DNA of 64,000 nt from Deltaproteobacteria bacterium (GTDB taxonomy: Bacteria; Myxococcota; XYA12-FULL-58-9): NCBI GenBank assembly GCA_016218825.1, contig JACRCV010000099.1:1-64000 (forward strand), read 5' to 3'. A program made the position numbers and the translations under genes. Below are positions 9,744 through 19,642 of the stretch, one piece after another. Positions within the stretch are counted from its first letter, which is position 1. Every line of letters begins with the position of its first letter. Under the pieces are notes generated by a model that saw only the letters and a program-made list of their open reading frames with translations, was not told where the DNA came from and made no database searches.

Positions 9744-10562
9744 TCAGCGAGGGTCCGAGAGCCCGTCGACGAAGCTCGCGAGCGCCTCGTGCGACGCGAA
9801 CAGCCGTGGGACCCCGGCCTTGGCGAGCGCTTCACAGCGCTTGGCGGCCTCGGCGTCGCCGGCCTTGCGATACGACGCCCAGAGGAGCGCCGCCACCGCG
9901 GGGTGGGCTTGGATCGGCTTCGGCAGCGCGGTCGCCAGGCGGATGAAGTCTGCGACCGCGCCGCGCTTGATCGCCGCCTCACAGACGACCCCCAGCGCCT
10001 CGACGTCGGTGGTGCCGCGCCGCAAGAGCTCGTGGGCGGTGCCGAACGCCGCGCCGCGGTTGCCGGACAAGAGCTGCGCCCGGAGCAGCAGGCTCAGGCA
10101 GGCCTCGTCGGCGGTGCCGCCGGCGCGCAGGAAGTCTTCGATCTCGGCCTGGGCCTCGGCCGCTTTGCCGATCCGATGGTCGAGGAAGAACAGCGCCCGG
10201 GTGTTGACCAGCGTCAGGTTGCGCGCCAACGCCGCCGCCGCCGCGTCGAGCTGACGCAAGGCATCGTCGGCGCGGTCCTGTGCCAGGTAGATGGCCGCGA
10301 GCGCGTAGTGGAAACCCGGCTCTTTGGGCGCGAGGGCGAGGCCTTCGCGGAGCAACGTCACGGCCTGGTCCACGTTGCCCGCGGCCATGCTGGTGATCGC
10401 CAAGTCGATGCGGGCCTTGGCGTCGCCGTGCGCCGCCGCGAAGAGCTTCTCGAAGTCGGCGAGCAGCGCCGCCATGTCGCGCTGGCTCAGGTGTTTCTTG
10501 ATGTCCTTCGCCACCGCGGTGGGGCGGCGCCGCGCCGGGTCGACCTTCTTGCGCTTTGGCAT
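9744..10562 (-). CDS. TPR-repeat protein
   Basis: The 272-residue product starts M-P-K-R-K-K and contains several helix-turn-helix pairs with the TPR spacing, for example A-G-N-V-D-Q-A-V-T-L-L-R-E-G-L-A-L-A-P and Y-A-L-A-A-I-Y-L-A-Q-D-R-A-D-D-A-L. It has no signal peptide and is likely a cytoplasmic scaffold. Its ATG shares one base with the stop codon of the preceding gene (TGATG), so the two are probably translationally coupled and may act together. It ends 1 nt from the convergent toxin gene. Confidence 0.75.
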   Translation of the reverse strand: MPKRKKVDPARRRPTAVAKDIKKHLSQRDMAALLADFEKLFAAAHGDAKARIDLAITSMAAGNVDQAVTLLREGLALAPKEPGFHYALAAIYLAQDRADDALRQLDAAAAALARNLTLVNTRALFFLDHRIGKAAEAQAEIEDFLRAGGTADEACLSLLLRAQLLSGNRGAAFGTAHELLRRGTTDVEALGVVCEAAIKRGAVADFIRLATALPKPIQAHPAVAALLWASYRKAGDAEAAKRCEALAKAGVPRLFASHEALASFVDGLSDPR

Positions 10563-11359
10563 CAGATTGGGATCGTGAGCCCGAGATAGAAGTCGGTGCT
10601 GCCGGCTTTCTTCCCGGTCAGGTCGAAGGTCTTGCCGCCGTGGAGATCCAACACGAACGGCAGATCCGACGCGACCCGGAGCCCGGCGCCGAACATGCCG
10701 GTGAGCTGGTCCTCGCCCCTGCTGACCGCGGCGGCGCTCATCACGTACGGTTCCCACATCCCGAGCTTGGGGCCGGCGGTGGCGCCGACGCTCACCGTCA
10801 GGCGGTTCAGGTACTCGGCCTCGACGCGGATGGTCCCCTGGATCGCGTTCGGACCCAGCCCGATCCACTCGCCGTCCTTGGCCTCGATCTGGGCGCTCAC
10901 CGCGGGGAGCACGTGGCCGTTCTCCCCGAGACTCAAACCCATCTTGCCGCTGAAGTTGCCGGTGAACGAGCTGTCACCGCCGCCGGCGAGCCCGGTGAGG
11001 TAGAGAGCCTTGGTGGTGCCCTTCTCGTCCTTGAGGTTCACGAATTCGAGGCCGCGGTTCCAGTACTCTTGGCCGCCCTGGACCCGGCCCACGGTCACAG
11101 CCGCCGAGGTTCTGCCGTGGCCCTGCTTGTCGAACTTCGACTCCTTGTAGGTCGCGGCGATCTCCGCCTCGAAGCTCTGTGCGGGGTTGTTCGACACGCG
11201 CAACGACTTGTCGCTCGAACCGTCGGTGCCGGCGCTGCCGCTCACCGTGACCTGCATCGGGTCGAGGGTCTCGTTGAGGGGGACCTCGGGATCGACGGCG
11301 CGCTTGCCGGTTTCGAACAGGTTGTGCCTGGCCTTCGAGGAAATCTTGTCGTCGCCCAT
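10562..11359 (-). CDS. Beta-rich protein of unknown function
   Basis: The 265-residue product has no clear signal peptide. After a polar N-terminus of about 70 residues it shows a long series of alternating beta-type segments ending in Phe-Tyr-Leu-Gly-Leu-Thr-Ile-Pro-Ile, reminiscent of an outer-membrane barrel. Without a leader, export would need another route. The start ATG at 11359 has GGAGGG upstream. It is coupled to the TPR gene downstream. I do not recognise a family. Confidence 0.6.
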   Translation of the reverse strand: MGDDKISSKARHNLFETGKRAVDPEVPLNETLDPMQVTVSGSAGTDGSSDKSLRVSNNPAQSFEAEIAATYKESKFDKQGHGRTSAAVTVGRVQGGQEYWNRGLEFVNLKDEKGTTKALYLTGLAGGGDSSFTGNFSGKMGLSLGENGHVLPAVSAQIEAKDGEWIGLGPNAIQGTIRVEAEYLNRLTVSVGATAGPKLGMWEPYVMSAAAVSRGEDQLTGMFGAGLRVASDLPFVLDLHGGKTFDLTGKKAGSTDFYLGLTIPI

Positions 11360-11457
11360 GGTCGCGCCCTCCAGCGAGTCTATCGGTGTGCCTCGTCCGT
11401 CCTGTGAATACTACCCAGGATTCTCCGAATCGCGCAACGACGGCGTGGCCGCGGTCT

Positions 11458-12885
11458 TCAGCCCAACCGGCGCCGCAGCACCTCGTTGACGATCTTGGGA
11501 TTGGCCTTGCCGCCGGAGGCCTTCATCACCTGTCCGACCAAGAAGCCGAGGATGTTGGTCTTGCCGGCGCGGTAGGCGGCGACCGAGCCGGCGTTGGCGG
11601 CGAGCACCGCGTCGACCGTGGCCTCGATGCCGGCGGTGTCTACGAGCTGGGCGAGGCCGCGCTCTTTGACGAGCGCCGCGGGCGCGCCCCCGGCCGTTAC
11701 CAGCTCGGCGAACAGGTCTTTGGCGATCTTCCCCGAGATCGTGCCGTCGTCGATCAACCGCACCAGCTCCGCGAGGCTCTCCGGGGTGAGCTTCAGCGCC
11801 GCGAGCGGCTGACCCCGGGCCTCGCGCAAGAGCTCGTTCAAGATCCAATTGGCGATGCCCTTGGCGTTCTTGTGGCCGGCGACCGCGGCCTCGAAGAAGC
11901 GACAGAGCTCGGGCTCCTCGGTGAGGAGGGCGGCGTCGTAGGCGGTCAACCCGAGCGCGTCCACGAAGCGTTCTTTCTTGGCGGCCGGCAGCTCCGGCAG
12001 CGTCGCCCGGGCGGAGTGGATCGCGGCCGCGGTCAGCACCAAGTCCGGCAGGTCGGGGTCGGGGAAGTAGCGGTAGTCGTGGGCCTCTTCTTTGCTGCGC
12101 ATCGCTCGCGTGACCTTGGCCTGCGCGTCCCACAGCCGGGTCTCTTGGACCACCGCGTCGCCGGCCTCGACCACCGCGATCTGGCGGTGGATCTCGAAGT
12201 CGATCGCGGCCGCGACGAAGCGGAACGAGTTGATGTTCTTCAGCTCGGTGCGGGTGCCAAGGGTGGTCGCGCCGACCTTGCGGATCGAGACGTTGGCGTC
12301 GCAGCGCAGGCTGCCCTCTTCGAGGTTGCCGTCGCAGACGTCCAAGAAGCGCAGCGTCCGCCGCAGCTCGCGCATGTAGGCCGCGGCCTCGGCGCCGGAG
12401 CGGATCTGCGGGGCGCCGACGATCTCGATCAACGGCACGCCGCCGCGGTTGAAGTCGACGTAGGAGCGCGATCCGGCGAGGACATCGTCGTGGACGTTCT
12501 TGCCGGCGTCCTCCTCCATGTGGATGCGGAGGATGTCGATGGTGCGCGCGCTGCCCTCGACCTCGAGGTCCAGGTGGCCGTGGGTCGCGAGCGGCCGGTC
12601 GAACTGGCTGATCTGATAGCCCTTCGGCAGGTCGGGGTAGAAGTAGTTCTTGCGCGCCCACTGGCTGCGCTCGTGCACCGTACAGTCGAGCGCCAGCGCC
12701 GCGCGGACTGCCAGCGTCACGGCTTCGCGGTTCAACACCGGCAGCGCCCCCGGCATCCCGAGACAGACCTCACAGGTGTGGACGTTGGGGCTGGCGCCAA
12801 AGGCGGTAGCGCAGCCGCAAAAGAGCTTGGAGCGCGTCAACAGCTGCGCGTGCACCTCCAGGCCGATGACCGCTTCGAAGCTCAT
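11458..12885 (-). CDS. gatB: Asp/Glu-tRNA(Asn/Gln) amidotransferase subunit B
   Basis: GatB activates Glu-tRNA(Gln) or Asp-tRNA(Asn) with ATP so that ammonia from GatA can amidate it. The 475-residue product shows the N-terminal E[11 protein letters not shown] start, a Cys4 zinc site (C-G-C, then C-x-x-C within residues 20-45), the [14 protein letters not shown] motif, and a C-terminal YqeY-like helical domain ending in a conserved [10 protein letters not shown]. The ATG at 12885 overlaps the end of gatA by four bases. The frame extends further upstream but that part overlaps gatA and is not coding. Confidence 0.96.
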   Translation of the reverse strand: MSFEAVIGLEVHAQLLTRSKLFCGCATAFGASPNVHTCEVCLGMPGALPVLNREAVTLAVRAALALDCTVHERSQWARKNYFYPDLPKGYQISQFDRPLATHGHLDLEVEGSARTIDILRIHMEEDAGKNVHDDVLAGSRSYVDFNRGGVPLIEIVGAPQIRSGAEAAAYMRELRRTLRFLDVCDGNLEEGSLRCDANVSIRKVGATTLGTRTELKNINSFRFVAAAIDFEIHRQIAVVEAGDAVVQETRLWDAQAKVTRAMRSKEEAHDYRYFPDPDLPDLVLTAAAIHSARATLPELPAAKKERFVDALGLTAYDAALLTEEPELCRFFEAAVAGHKNAKGIANWILNELLREARGQPLAALKLTPESLAELVRLIDDGTISGKIAKDLFAELVTAGGAPAALVKERGLAQLVDTAGIEATVDAVLAANAGSVAAYRAGKTNILGFLVGQVMKASGGKANPKIVNEVLRRRLG

Positions 12886-14351
12886 GGGCGCGCGAGCGGC
12901 GGTCGCCGCCGACTCCAGTCGTGCTCGCGCTCGTAGGCGCGGCCGGCGCGGGTGAGCGTCGCTTCGCTCCACGCCGGGCCGAGGAGCTGCAGGCCGATCG
13001 GCATGCCGTCGTTTGCGAAGCCGCACGGCAGTGACAAACCCGGGATCCCGGCGAGGTTGCAGCCGACGGTGAAGATGTCGGCCAGATACATCTGCAGCGG
13101 ATCTGCGAGGCGCGCGCCGAGGCGAAACGCCGGCGTCGGCGAGGTCGGGGTCACGAGCAGGTCGGCTTTGGCGAAGGCCGCGGCGAAGTCGCGCCGGATC
13201 AAAGTGCGGACCTTCTGCGCCCGGTCGTAGTAGGCCTCGTAGTAGCCCGCCGACAGCACGTAGGTGCCGAGCACAATCCGGCGCTTGACCTCGGGGCCGA
13301 AGCCTCGAGCGCGGGTCTGGAGGTACATGTCCCGCACCCCGCGGCCCGGGTCGCGGCGTAATCCGAAGCGTACGCCGTCGTAGCGCGCCAGGTTGCTCGA
13401 GGCCTCGGCGGTGGCGATCAAGTAGTAGGTGGCGATGGCGTACTCGGTGTGCGGCAGCGACACCTCGACGATGTCGGCGCCCAGCCCGGCGTAGGTCGCG
13501 ATCGCGCGCTCCACCGCGGTGCGCACCTCGGGGTCGATGCCGGCGACGAAGTACTCCTTCGGCACGCCGAGCTTCAGGCCTTTGACCCCGGCCTCCAGAC
13601 CTTCAGTCGCGGAGGCGGCAAGGACCGGTGCCGACGTCGAGTCCTTCGGGTCGTGGCCGGCGATGGTCTCGAGGAGCAGCGCGCAGTCGCTGACGTCCTT
13701 GGTGATCGGGCCCACCTGGTCCAACGAGCTCGCGAACGCGATGACCCCGTAGCGCGACACCCGGCCGTAGGTCGGTTTCAGGCCGACGACGCCACAGAGC
13801 GCCGCCGGCTGGCGGATCGAGCCGCCGGTGTCGGTGCCGAGCGCCGCGAACGCCGAGCCGCTGGCGACCGCGACCGCCGAGCCGCCCGACGACCCGCCCG
13901 GCACCCGGGTCGGGTCCCACGGATTCTTCGCCGGGCCGAAGGCGCAGTGCTCGTTGGACGAGCCCATCGCGAACTCGTCCATGCTCAGCTTGCCGAGCAC
14001 CACCGCGCCCGCGTCTTTGAGGCGGCGCACCACGGTGGCGTCGTAGGGCGCGACGAAGTCCTCGAGGATGCGGGAGCCACAGGTGGTCTTCAGGCCCGCG
14101 GTCAGGAAGATGTCTTTGAGCGCCAGCGGCACGCCGTCCAACGGCCCGAGCCTTTGCCCGGCACGGCAGCGCAGGTCGGCGGCCGCCGCTTGCCGCCTCG
14201 CGCCCTCGGCGTCGATCAGGAGGTAGGCCCCGAGGCCCTTGGTGTCCGCGGCGCGCGCCAGGCAGGCTTCGGTCGCGGCGCTGCTCTCGTGCTCGCCGCG
14301 CGCCAGAGCCCGGCTCAGAGCGGTGAGCGACAGGTCGCAGAGCGCGGTCAT
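12882..14351 (-). CDS. gatA: Asp/Glu-tRNA(Asn/Gln) amidotransferase subunit A
   Basis: GatA is the amidase that releases ammonia from glutamine for the tRNA-dependent amidation. The 489-residue product carries the amidase-signature Ser-cisSer-Lys triad at the expected places: Lys79 in L-A-L-K-D, Ser154 in G-G-S-S-G-G-S and the nucleophile Ser178 in [13 protein letters not shown] codon (14354) directly precedes the ATG at 14351; either could serve. The gene begins just after the gatC stop and overlaps gatB by four bases. With gatC and gatB adjacent, the host evidently makes Gln-tRNA and/or Asn-tRNA by the indirect route. Confidence 0.96.
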   Translation of the reverse strand: MTALCDLSLTALSRALARGEHESSAATEACLARAADTKGLGAYLLIDAEGARRQAAAADLRCRAGQRLGPLDGVPLALKDIFLTAGLKTTCGSRILEDFVAPYDATVVRRLKDAGAVVLGKLSMDEFAMGSSNEHCAFGPAKNPWDPTRVPGGSSGGSAVAVASGSAFAALGTDTGGSIRQPAALCGVVGLKPTYGRVSRYGVIAFASSLDQVGPITKDVSDCALLLETIAGHDPKDSTSAPVLAASATEGLEAGVKGLKLGVPKEYFVAGIDPEVRTAVERAIATYAGLGADIVEVSLPHTEYAIATYYLIATAEASSNLARYDGVRFGLRRDPGRGVRDMYLQTRARGFGPEVKRRIVLGTYVLSAGYYEAYYDRAQKVRTLIRRDFAAAFAKADLLVTPTSPTPAFRLGARLADPLQMYLADIFTVGCNLAGIPGLSLPCGFANDGMPIGLQLLGPAWSEATLTRAGRAYEREHDWSRRRPPLARP

Positions 14352-14354
14352 CAC

Positions 14355-14654
14355 TCACTCGAGGATCTTCGGGACGCCGAAGCCGTCGCCGATCCGCTCC
14401 GGGGCGTTCGCCAGCGCCCGCTCGAGGTCGAGGCCCGGGCGGCTGACGTCGTCGCGCAACGGGGTCGCGAAGCCCACGGCGTGCGCGGTCGCCTCGACGC
14501 CGGTCACGTCGACCTCTTCGAGCTTCGCGACGTGCGCCAGGATCTCGGCGAGCTCCGGCGTCATCGCCTCGGCCTCGGCGTCGCTCAACACCAAGCGGGC
14601 GAGCGCGGCGATCCGCAGCACCTCGGCCTGCACCGGCGGCTTGGGGGTGGTCAT
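14355..14654 (-). CDS. gatC: Asp/Glu-tRNA(Asn/Gln) amidotransferase subunit C
   Basis: The 99-residue GatC clamps GatA to GatB. It has the usual features: V-L-R-I-A-A-L-A-R-L-V-L-S near the N-terminus, a middle H-V-A-K-L-E-E-V-D-V-T-G-V-E, and the C-terminal L-R-D-D-V-S-R-P-G plus N-A-P-E-R motifs. It begins 18 nt after the stop of the upstream TPR membrane protein gene and ends right at the gatA start. Confidence 0.95.
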   Translation of the reverse strand: MTTPKPPVQAEVLRIAALARLVLSDAEAEAMTPELAEILAHVAKLEEVDVTGVEATAHAVGFATPLRDDVSRPGLDLERALANAPERIGDGFGVPKILE

Positions 14655-14672
14655 CGTCGTCCGACTCGGGGG

Positions 14673-16733
14673 CTACTGCCCGAGGTCCTTGAGGGCGCGG
14701 CGCGCGACCTCGGCGTCGGGGCCGTTCGGCATGATGTTCAGGTACTCTTGGAAGTGCTTGATCGCGTCGCGGCGGCTGCCCTTGAGGCGGTACGCCTCGG
14801 CGATGCCCATGTGCGCGTCCGAGAGCTTCGGCGCGTTGGCCAGGACCTGCTTGAAGGTGGCGACCGCGGCGTCCGGCTGCTCCATGTCGACGTAGCACCA
14901 GCCCATGCCGGTCATCGCGTCGGGATCGTCGGGCTCGACGTCCAGGGCCTTCTCGTAGAGCTTGATGGCCTTGGCGGCGCGGTCGGTCTCGCGCAGGCGG
15001 TCGGCCTGGGCGAGGAGCTGGTCGAAGCTCGGCTTCTTCTTGTCGGGCTCGGCCGGCGGCGGCGGCGGCTCGGGGGTCAGAGGCGCGGTGACCGGCGCCG
15101 GGGTGAGCTCCTTCTGCAACGCCAGGGCGCGCTCGTGGTCGGGGACGTCCTTCAACAGCGCCTCGAGCTGCCGCAGCGCCTTGTCCTTGTCACCCTGGGT
15201 CACGTAGGCGCGCGCCAGCTTGTAGCGCGCCCGCTCCAGGGTCGGATCGAGCTCGAGCGCGGCGTTGAAGTGCGCGATGGCGCGATCGGCGGCGGCGGCC
15301 TCGAGCAGCAAGCTCGACCCCAACACATAGCTGAGGCGGGCGTCGACGGGCGCCGCGGCTTTGGCCTGGTCCAAGAGCGGCCGCATCTGGTCGGTCGCTT
15401 TCTTGAAGCGATAGTAGTCGGCCATCGCCCGCAGGCCCGCGGCCGCGGTCGGCTCGAGCGCCAACGCGGATTTTGCGGCGTTGAAGGCCTTCTCGCTGTG
15501 CTCCGAGGCCTCGCGGCGCCGGGTCTCGATCTGCGTCGTCAGGTTGCCGACCTCGGCGTCCGGCGCGCCTTTGCGGGCGTTCGTCAGATCGTCGGCCTCC
15601 TCGGCCAGGTACTCGGCGCGCGCCAGCTCCGCCTCGGCGAGGCCGGCGGCGGCGCCGGCGAGCGACGCGTCGATGCTGATCGCCTTGTTGAAGTTCTCGA
15701 TGGCGCGGTCGATCGCGGCGTAGCTGTCCTTGTCGAGCTCCTTGTAGCCGGTCTTCACGTGGGTGAGCGCGAGCTCGTTCCCTTGCCCCAAGAGCGCCCG
15801 GAACCAGGCCGGCTTCAGGTAGTACGCCGCGCCGGCGCCGCCGCCCAAGATCAGGACGACGAGCAAGAAGACCAACCAGCCCTTGCCGCCGCGCTTGATC
15901 GCGAGCTCGTCGTCGGCGAACGGGGCGCGCATGTTCGGGTCGGTGGTCGGCGTCGGCGCCTGTCCCATCTGCCACGCGCCGCTCGGCTGGTTGAAGGCGA
16001 GCGGTTGCGGGCTCTGCTCCCAGGCGGCCCCCTGGATCGGGTACGACGCCCCGGGCTGAGCGGCCGGCGGATAGGCCATCGGCGCTTGCGGCCCGGTGGG
16101 GTGGCGCATCGGCTGCGGCGCCATCGGCGCGCCGTTTTGGACCACGCCCGGCGGCCAGGCGACCGGGGTCTGCTGCCCCGGCAGCGGTTGCGGCGGATAG
16201 CCGGGTGGGAAGATGCTCGCCGGGATGCCCTGCTGCGGCATTGGTGGTGCTGCGGGATAGAGCCCGGGTTGCGGCATTCCCTGCTGCGCCATCGCCGGTG
16301 CGACGCCGCCCGGGACCATGCCGGGGTGGGCGACGGCGGGGTGGGGCGCCACCTGGGGTACCGCGCCCGGGATCGGGGCCTGCGGCAGCGGCTGGGCCTC
16401 GACCACCTGGAAGAAGGTCGCGAGCTCGGCGATGTCGCCGAGGCGCTTCCATTGTTTGCCGGTCTTGGAGATCACGTCGTCGCGCGACACCTTGCGCTCG
16501 ACGATCCAGCGCTGCAGCGTCGTCAGCTCGCGGAAGGTGAAGACGTTGCCGTTCACCTGGCGGATCGTCCAGTCCTGCGCGACGCCGGTCGCCGCGGGCC
16601 CGAAGGCCGAGCCGGCGCGAAACACCCGAAAGACGTTGCCGCAGGTGCTGCACTTCACCGACAGGCCGGTGTCGGGCACCCGGGCGTCTTCGAACTCGTA
16701 TTCGCTGTTGCAGCGCTCGCAGCGGACGTCCAT
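14673..16733 (-). CDS. Zinc-ribbon / GYF-like / TPR membrane protein
   Basis: This 686-residue protein starts with a MJ0042-type zinc ribbon (Cys5, Cys8, Cys28, Cys31). Next is a GYF_2-like domain (about 55-105, W-T-I-R-Q through W-K-R-L-G-D), then about 170 residues rich in Pro, Gln, Gly and Met, one membrane helix at about 281-302, and a C-terminal half of TPR repeats with a Pro-rich break near 540-560. The layout is common in Myxococcota and suggests an adaptor: zinc ribbon and GYF domain in the cytoplasm, TPRs on the other side of the membrane. It sits between pcrA (21 nt upstream) and gatC (18 nt downstream), so it is probably co-transcribed with both. Exact partners unknown. Confidence 0.8.
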   Translation of the reverse strand: MDVRCERCNSEYEFEDARVPDTGLSVKCSTCGNVFRVFRAGSAFGPAATGVAQDWTIRQVNGNVFTFRELTTLQRWIVERKVSRDDVISKTGKQWKRLGDIAELATFFQVVEAQPLPQAPIPGAVPQVAPHPAVAHPGMVPGGVAPAMAQQGMPQPGLYPAAPPMPQQGIPASIFPPGYPPQPLPGQQTPVAWPPGVVQNGAPMAPQPMRHPTGPQAPMAYPPAAQPGASYPIQGAAWEQSPQPLAFNQPSGAWQMGQAPTPTTDPNMRAPFADDELAIKRGGKGWLVFLLVVLILGGGAGAAYYLKPAWFRALLGQGNELALTHVKTGYKELDKDSYAAIDRAIENFNKAISIDASLAGAAAGLAEAELARAEYLAEEADDLTNARKGAPDAEVGNLTTQIETRRREASEHSEKAFNAAKSALALEPTAAAGLRAMADYYRFKKATDQMRPLLDQAKAAAPVDARLSYVLGSSLLLEAAAADRAIAHFNAALELDPTLERARYKLARAYVTQGDKDKALRQLEALLKDVPDHERALALQKELTPAPVTAPLTPEPPPPPAEPDKKKPSFDQLLAQADRLRETDRAAKAIKLYEKALDVEPDDPDAMTGMGWCYVDMEQPDAAVATFKQVLANAPKLSDAHMGIAEAYRLKGSRRDAIKHFQEYLNIMPNGPDAEVARRALKDLGQ

Positions 16734-16754
16734 GAGATCCTCGCAGTCGCCTCC

Positions 16755-18962
16755 TTATACTCGTTCCACGAATCGCGCGACAATAACCTTGCGCCCCACC
16801 CCCGGAAAATCAATCGTCAGCTTCCGCCGCGGGCCCTCGCCGTCACTCGCCAACACCCGCCCCTCCCCGAACGTGCTGTGGTGCACCCGGGAACCGACCG
16901 CCAGGCCGTCGTCGCTCGCCGGCTCCGGCTCCGGCTCCGCGCCGGGATCTTCCACGAAGTCCTGATGATAGGTGATGTCCCGGGCTAGAGAGGTCGGGTG
17001 GGGGTGGGCGACCCTGCGAGGCGCGGGCGGCTCGGGCGCGCGGTCGCCGAGGTCCAGGAGCTCCTCGGGGATCTCGGCCAAGAACCGTGACAAGTCCGAG
17101 CGCCGCAGCTCGCCGAACACGCTGCGCATCAGGGCCGCCGACAGGTACACCCGGGTCTTGGCGCGGGTGATGCCGACGTACCACAACCGGCGCTCCTCCT
17201 CGTGCGCCGCCTTCTCTTCCAGGCTGCGGCTGTGCGGGAACAGGCCCTCCTCCATGCCGGGCATGAAGACCACCGGGAACTCCAGGCCCTTCGCGGCGTG
17301 CAGCGTCATCAGGGTGACGCTGCCCTGCGATGGATCGAGAGCGTCGACGTCGGTCGCCAACGTCGCTTCCTCGATGAACGCGGTCAGGCTCGGCTCCGGG
17401 GCGGTGTCGACGAACTCGGCGACCGCGGTCTCGAGCTCGTTCAGGTTCTCCAGCCGGTCGCTGGCCTCGGGGCTTGGGTCGGCGTGCAGCATCGCCAAGT
17501 AGCCCGACTCCTCGAGGACGCGCGCCAGGAAGTCGGCGAGCGGCGTCTGGGCGACGTCGGCCCGCAGATTGCCGAGCAGCTCGACGAACGCCGCGAGCTT
17601 GGTGCGCGCCCGGGTCGGCAGGTCGCCGTCGCCGGTCGCCGCCCGGGTGGCCGCTTCGAACAGCGAGACGCCGTGGGTGAGCGCCAGGTCGCTCAAGCGC
17701 TCCAGCGAGGTCTTGCCGATGCCGCGCGCCGGCTGGTTGACGACCCGGAGGAAGTCGGCGTCGGAGCGCGGGTTCTGCACCAGCTTCAGGTAGCTGAGCG
17801 CGTCCTTGATCTCCTTGCGGTCGTAGAAGCGAATGCCGCCGTAGACCGCGTACGGCAGCCGCCGGCGGCGGAGCGCGTCCTCGATCGGGCGCGACTGGGC
17901 GTTGGTGCGGTAGAGCACCGCGAAGGCCTGCGGCACCCGGTCGCCGGCGGCGAGGTCGAGGATGGTGTCACCGATCGCGTCGCCCTCTTCGCGCTCGCTC
18001 TCGAACACCCGCAGCTGCAGCCGGTCGCCTCGGGCGCCGGCGGTGAACAGGGTCTTGCCGAGGCGGGAGCGGTTGTGGGTGATGACGGCGTTCGCCGCCT
18101 CGAGGATGGTCGCGGTCGAGCGGTAGTTCTGCTCCAGGCGTATGATCTGCGCCCCGGGGAACTCGCGCTCGAAGCGCAGGATGTTGCCGACGTCGGCGCC
18201 GCGCCAGCGGTAGATCGACTGGTCGTCGTCGCCGACCGCGGTGATGCTGTGGCGCTCGGTGACCAGGAGCTTCAAGAGCTGGTGCTGCACTGGGTTGGTG
18301 TCCTGGTACTCGTCGACCAGCACGTGGGTCCAGCGGCGCCGCAAGATCTCGCGGACCTCGGGGTCGTGCCGCAGCAGGGTCACGGTGTGCAGCAGCATGT
18401 CGCCGAAGTCGACGGCGTTGGCCTTCAAGCACGCGGCCTCGTACATCCGGTAGACCTCCAGCGCCCGGCGCGCGATCGGGTCGACGAAGGTCGGGGTCAC
18501 CTGCTCCGGGGTCTTGCCCTCGTTCTTCCACTGCTCCAGGCGATGGCGGATGGCCTGGGGCGCTACGACCTCGGTGTCGAGCTTGAGCTCGGCCAGCGTC
18601 TTGCGGATCAGGGTGAGCTGGTCGGCCTCGTCGTAGATCACGAAGTGCGGGTCGAGGCCGACGCCGGCCCCGAAGCGCCGCAACAGCCGGCCGCAGATGC
18701 CGTGGAAGGTGCCGATGTCGAGAGCCCGCGGCTCGATCTCACAGTAGCGCGCCGCCCGCTCCCGCATCTCCCGCGCCGCTTTGTTGGTGAAGGTCACCGC
18801 CAACAGCTGGTCGGGGCGGGCGCGGCGCTCGTGGATTAGGTGCGCGATGCGGCGGGTGACCACGGTGGTCTTGCCGGTGCCGGCGCCGGCCAACACCAAC
18901 AGCGGCGAGTCGCCGTGCAACACCGCCTGCCGCTGGGCCTGGTTCAGGCCGTCGTCGCTCAT
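16755..18962 (-). CDS. pcrA: ATP-dependent DNA helicase, UvrD/PcrA type
   Basis: The 735-residue superfamily 1A helicase unwinds DNA 3' to 5' in repair and replication-fork maintenance. Motifs seen in order: Walker A A-G-A-G-T-G-K-T, motif Ia V-T-F-T-N-K-A-A, G-T-F-H-G, Walker B D-E-Y-Q-D-T-N, motif III G-D-D-D-Q-S-I-Y-R-W-R-G-A, N-Y-R-S-T, motif V T-L-H-A-A-K-G-L-E-F and VI V-G-I-T-R-A-K. The C-terminal 45 residues form the Tudor-like tail (G-S-R-V-H-H-S-T-F-G-E-G) that binds RNA polymerase in PcrA/UvrD. The ATG at 18962 gives the canonical N-terminus L-N-x-x-Q-R-x-A-V; the longer open frame upstream is not conserved. Confidence 0.93.
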   Translation of the reverse strand: MSDDGLNQAQRQAVLHGDSPLLVLAGAGTGKTTVVTRRIAHLIHERRARPDQLLAVTFTNKAAREMRERAARYCEIEPRALDIGTFHGICGRLLRRFGAGVGLDPHFVIYDEADQLTLIRKTLAELKLDTEVVAPQAIRHRLEQWKNEGKTPEQVTPTFVDPIARRALEVYRMYEAACLKANAVDFGDMLLHTVTLLRHDPEVREILRRRWTHVLVDEYQDTNPVQHQLLKLLVTERHSITAVGDDDQSIYRWRGADVGNILRFEREFPGAQIIRLEQNYRSTATILEAANAVITHNRSRLGKTLFTAGARGDRLQLRVFESEREEGDAIGDTILDLAAGDRVPQAFAVLYRTNAQSRPIEDALRRRRLPYAVYGGIRFYDRKEIKDALSYLKLVQNPRSDADFLRVVNQPARGIGKTSLERLSDLALTHGVSLFEAATRAATGDGDLPTRARTKLAAFVELLGNLRADVAQTPLADFLARVLEESGYLAMLHADPSPEASDRLENLNELETAVAEFVDTAPEPSLTAFIEEATLATDVDALDPSQGSVTLMTLHAAKGLEFPVVFMPGMEEGLFPHSRSLEEKAAHEEERRLWYVGITRAKTRVYLSAALMRSVFGELRRSDLSRFLAEIPEELLDLGDRAPEPPAPRRVAHPHPTSLARDITYHQDFVEDPGAEPEPEPASDDGLAVGSRVHHSTFGEGRVLASDGEGPRRKLTIDFPGVGRKVIVARFVERV

Positions 18963-19090
18963 GCGGTGTCGTCCGCTCGCCGGTTTGCCGCGTGCGTTGC
19001 CGTGCGTTGTCGGCGCATGTCGCCGCCTGATACCACGCGGCCGCGGTCGGCGCCTACCCGCGCGGTGTGAGGGGTCGCGACCAGCCGACC

Positions 19091-19116
19091 TTGACAATGG
19101 CGCCGCTGCGCCCACC
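19091..19116 (+). promoter_or_regulatory. Candidate heat-shock (RpoH-type) promoter of the hsp20 pair
   Basis: TTGACA at 19091-19096, preceded by CC, and CCCACC at 19111-19116 are 14 bp apart. That spacing and the C-rich -10 resemble sigma-32 promoters (TTGAAA, 13-15 bp, CCCCAT) rather than sigma-70 ones; no good TATAAT-like box sits at 17 bp. An RpoH-like sigma factor is encoded at 22742-23635. A perfect CIRCE repeat was not seen. Confidence 0.4.
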
Positions 19117-19169
19117 GTACGCGCGGTATCAACGACCATCAACAACCTGACACCCCGAGGAGGTGGACC

Positions 19170-19628
19170 ATGGCTATCATTCGTTGGCGTCCCGAAGCGG
19201 ACGTGTTCTCGCAGTGGGAGCGCATGCAGCACGACATGGCGGGCATGCTGGCCGCGTCTCGACCGTGGGCCGGCGGTGACGAGGCGACCTTCAGGCCCGA
19301 GGTCTACCCGGCGCTCAACATCTACGACGACGGCGAGACCTTCGTCGTCCGGGCGGAGGTTCCAGGCGTCGATCCGAAGAACATCGAGGTCGAGGCGACC
19401 GGTGACACGCTCACGATCCGCGGCGAGCGGGTGCTACCGGAGCCGGGCGCGAACGCTTCCTATCACCGGCGGGAGCGCGATTCGGGCCAGTTCCGGCGTT
19501 CGTTCACGATGCCGAAGCCGATTGACAACACCAAGGTCATCGCCGGCTGCGTCAACGGTGTGCTCGAGCTGCGCCTGCCTTATGCCGAAGAGGCCAAACG
19601 TCGCAAGATCACCGTCAAGGCGCTGTGA
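19170..19628 (+). CDS. Hsp20 small heat-shock protein (first copy)
   Basis: The 152-residue alpha-crystallin-domain chaperone holds unfolding proteins in oligomers. The domain spans about residues 45-150: P-A-L-N-I-Y-D-D-G-E-T-F-V-V-R-A-E-V-P-G-V-D near its start and G-V-L-E-L-R-L-P at its end, matching the A-x-x-x-G-V-L-x-(I/V/L)-x-x-P signature. A strong AGGAGGT precedes the ATG. The second Hsp20 gene follows 14 nt downstream, so the two form an operon. Small heat-shock proteins with different N-termini often co-assemble. Confidence 0.93.
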   Translation: MAIIRWRPEADVFSQWERMQHDMAGMLAASRPWAGGDEATFRPEVYPALNIYDDGETFVVRAEVPGVDPKNIEVEATGDTLTIRGERVLPEPGANASYHRRERDSGQFRRSFTMPKPIDNTKVIAGCVNGVLELRLPYAEEAKRRKITVKAL

Positions 19629-19642
19629 GCGAGGAGACCACC

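Noticed and set aside
13449-16988. A 1179-codon open frame on the plus strand, and another of 1138 codons at 52811-56227
   Set aside because: They run antisense across gatA, gatC and the TPR gene, and across ligD and then ku in another frame; composition is Arg/Gly/His-rich noise.
18963-19169. A CIRCE element in the pcrA-hsp20 spacer
   Set aside because: No TTAGCACTC/GAGTGCTAA inverted repeat was found; the RpoH-type promoter is the better explanation.
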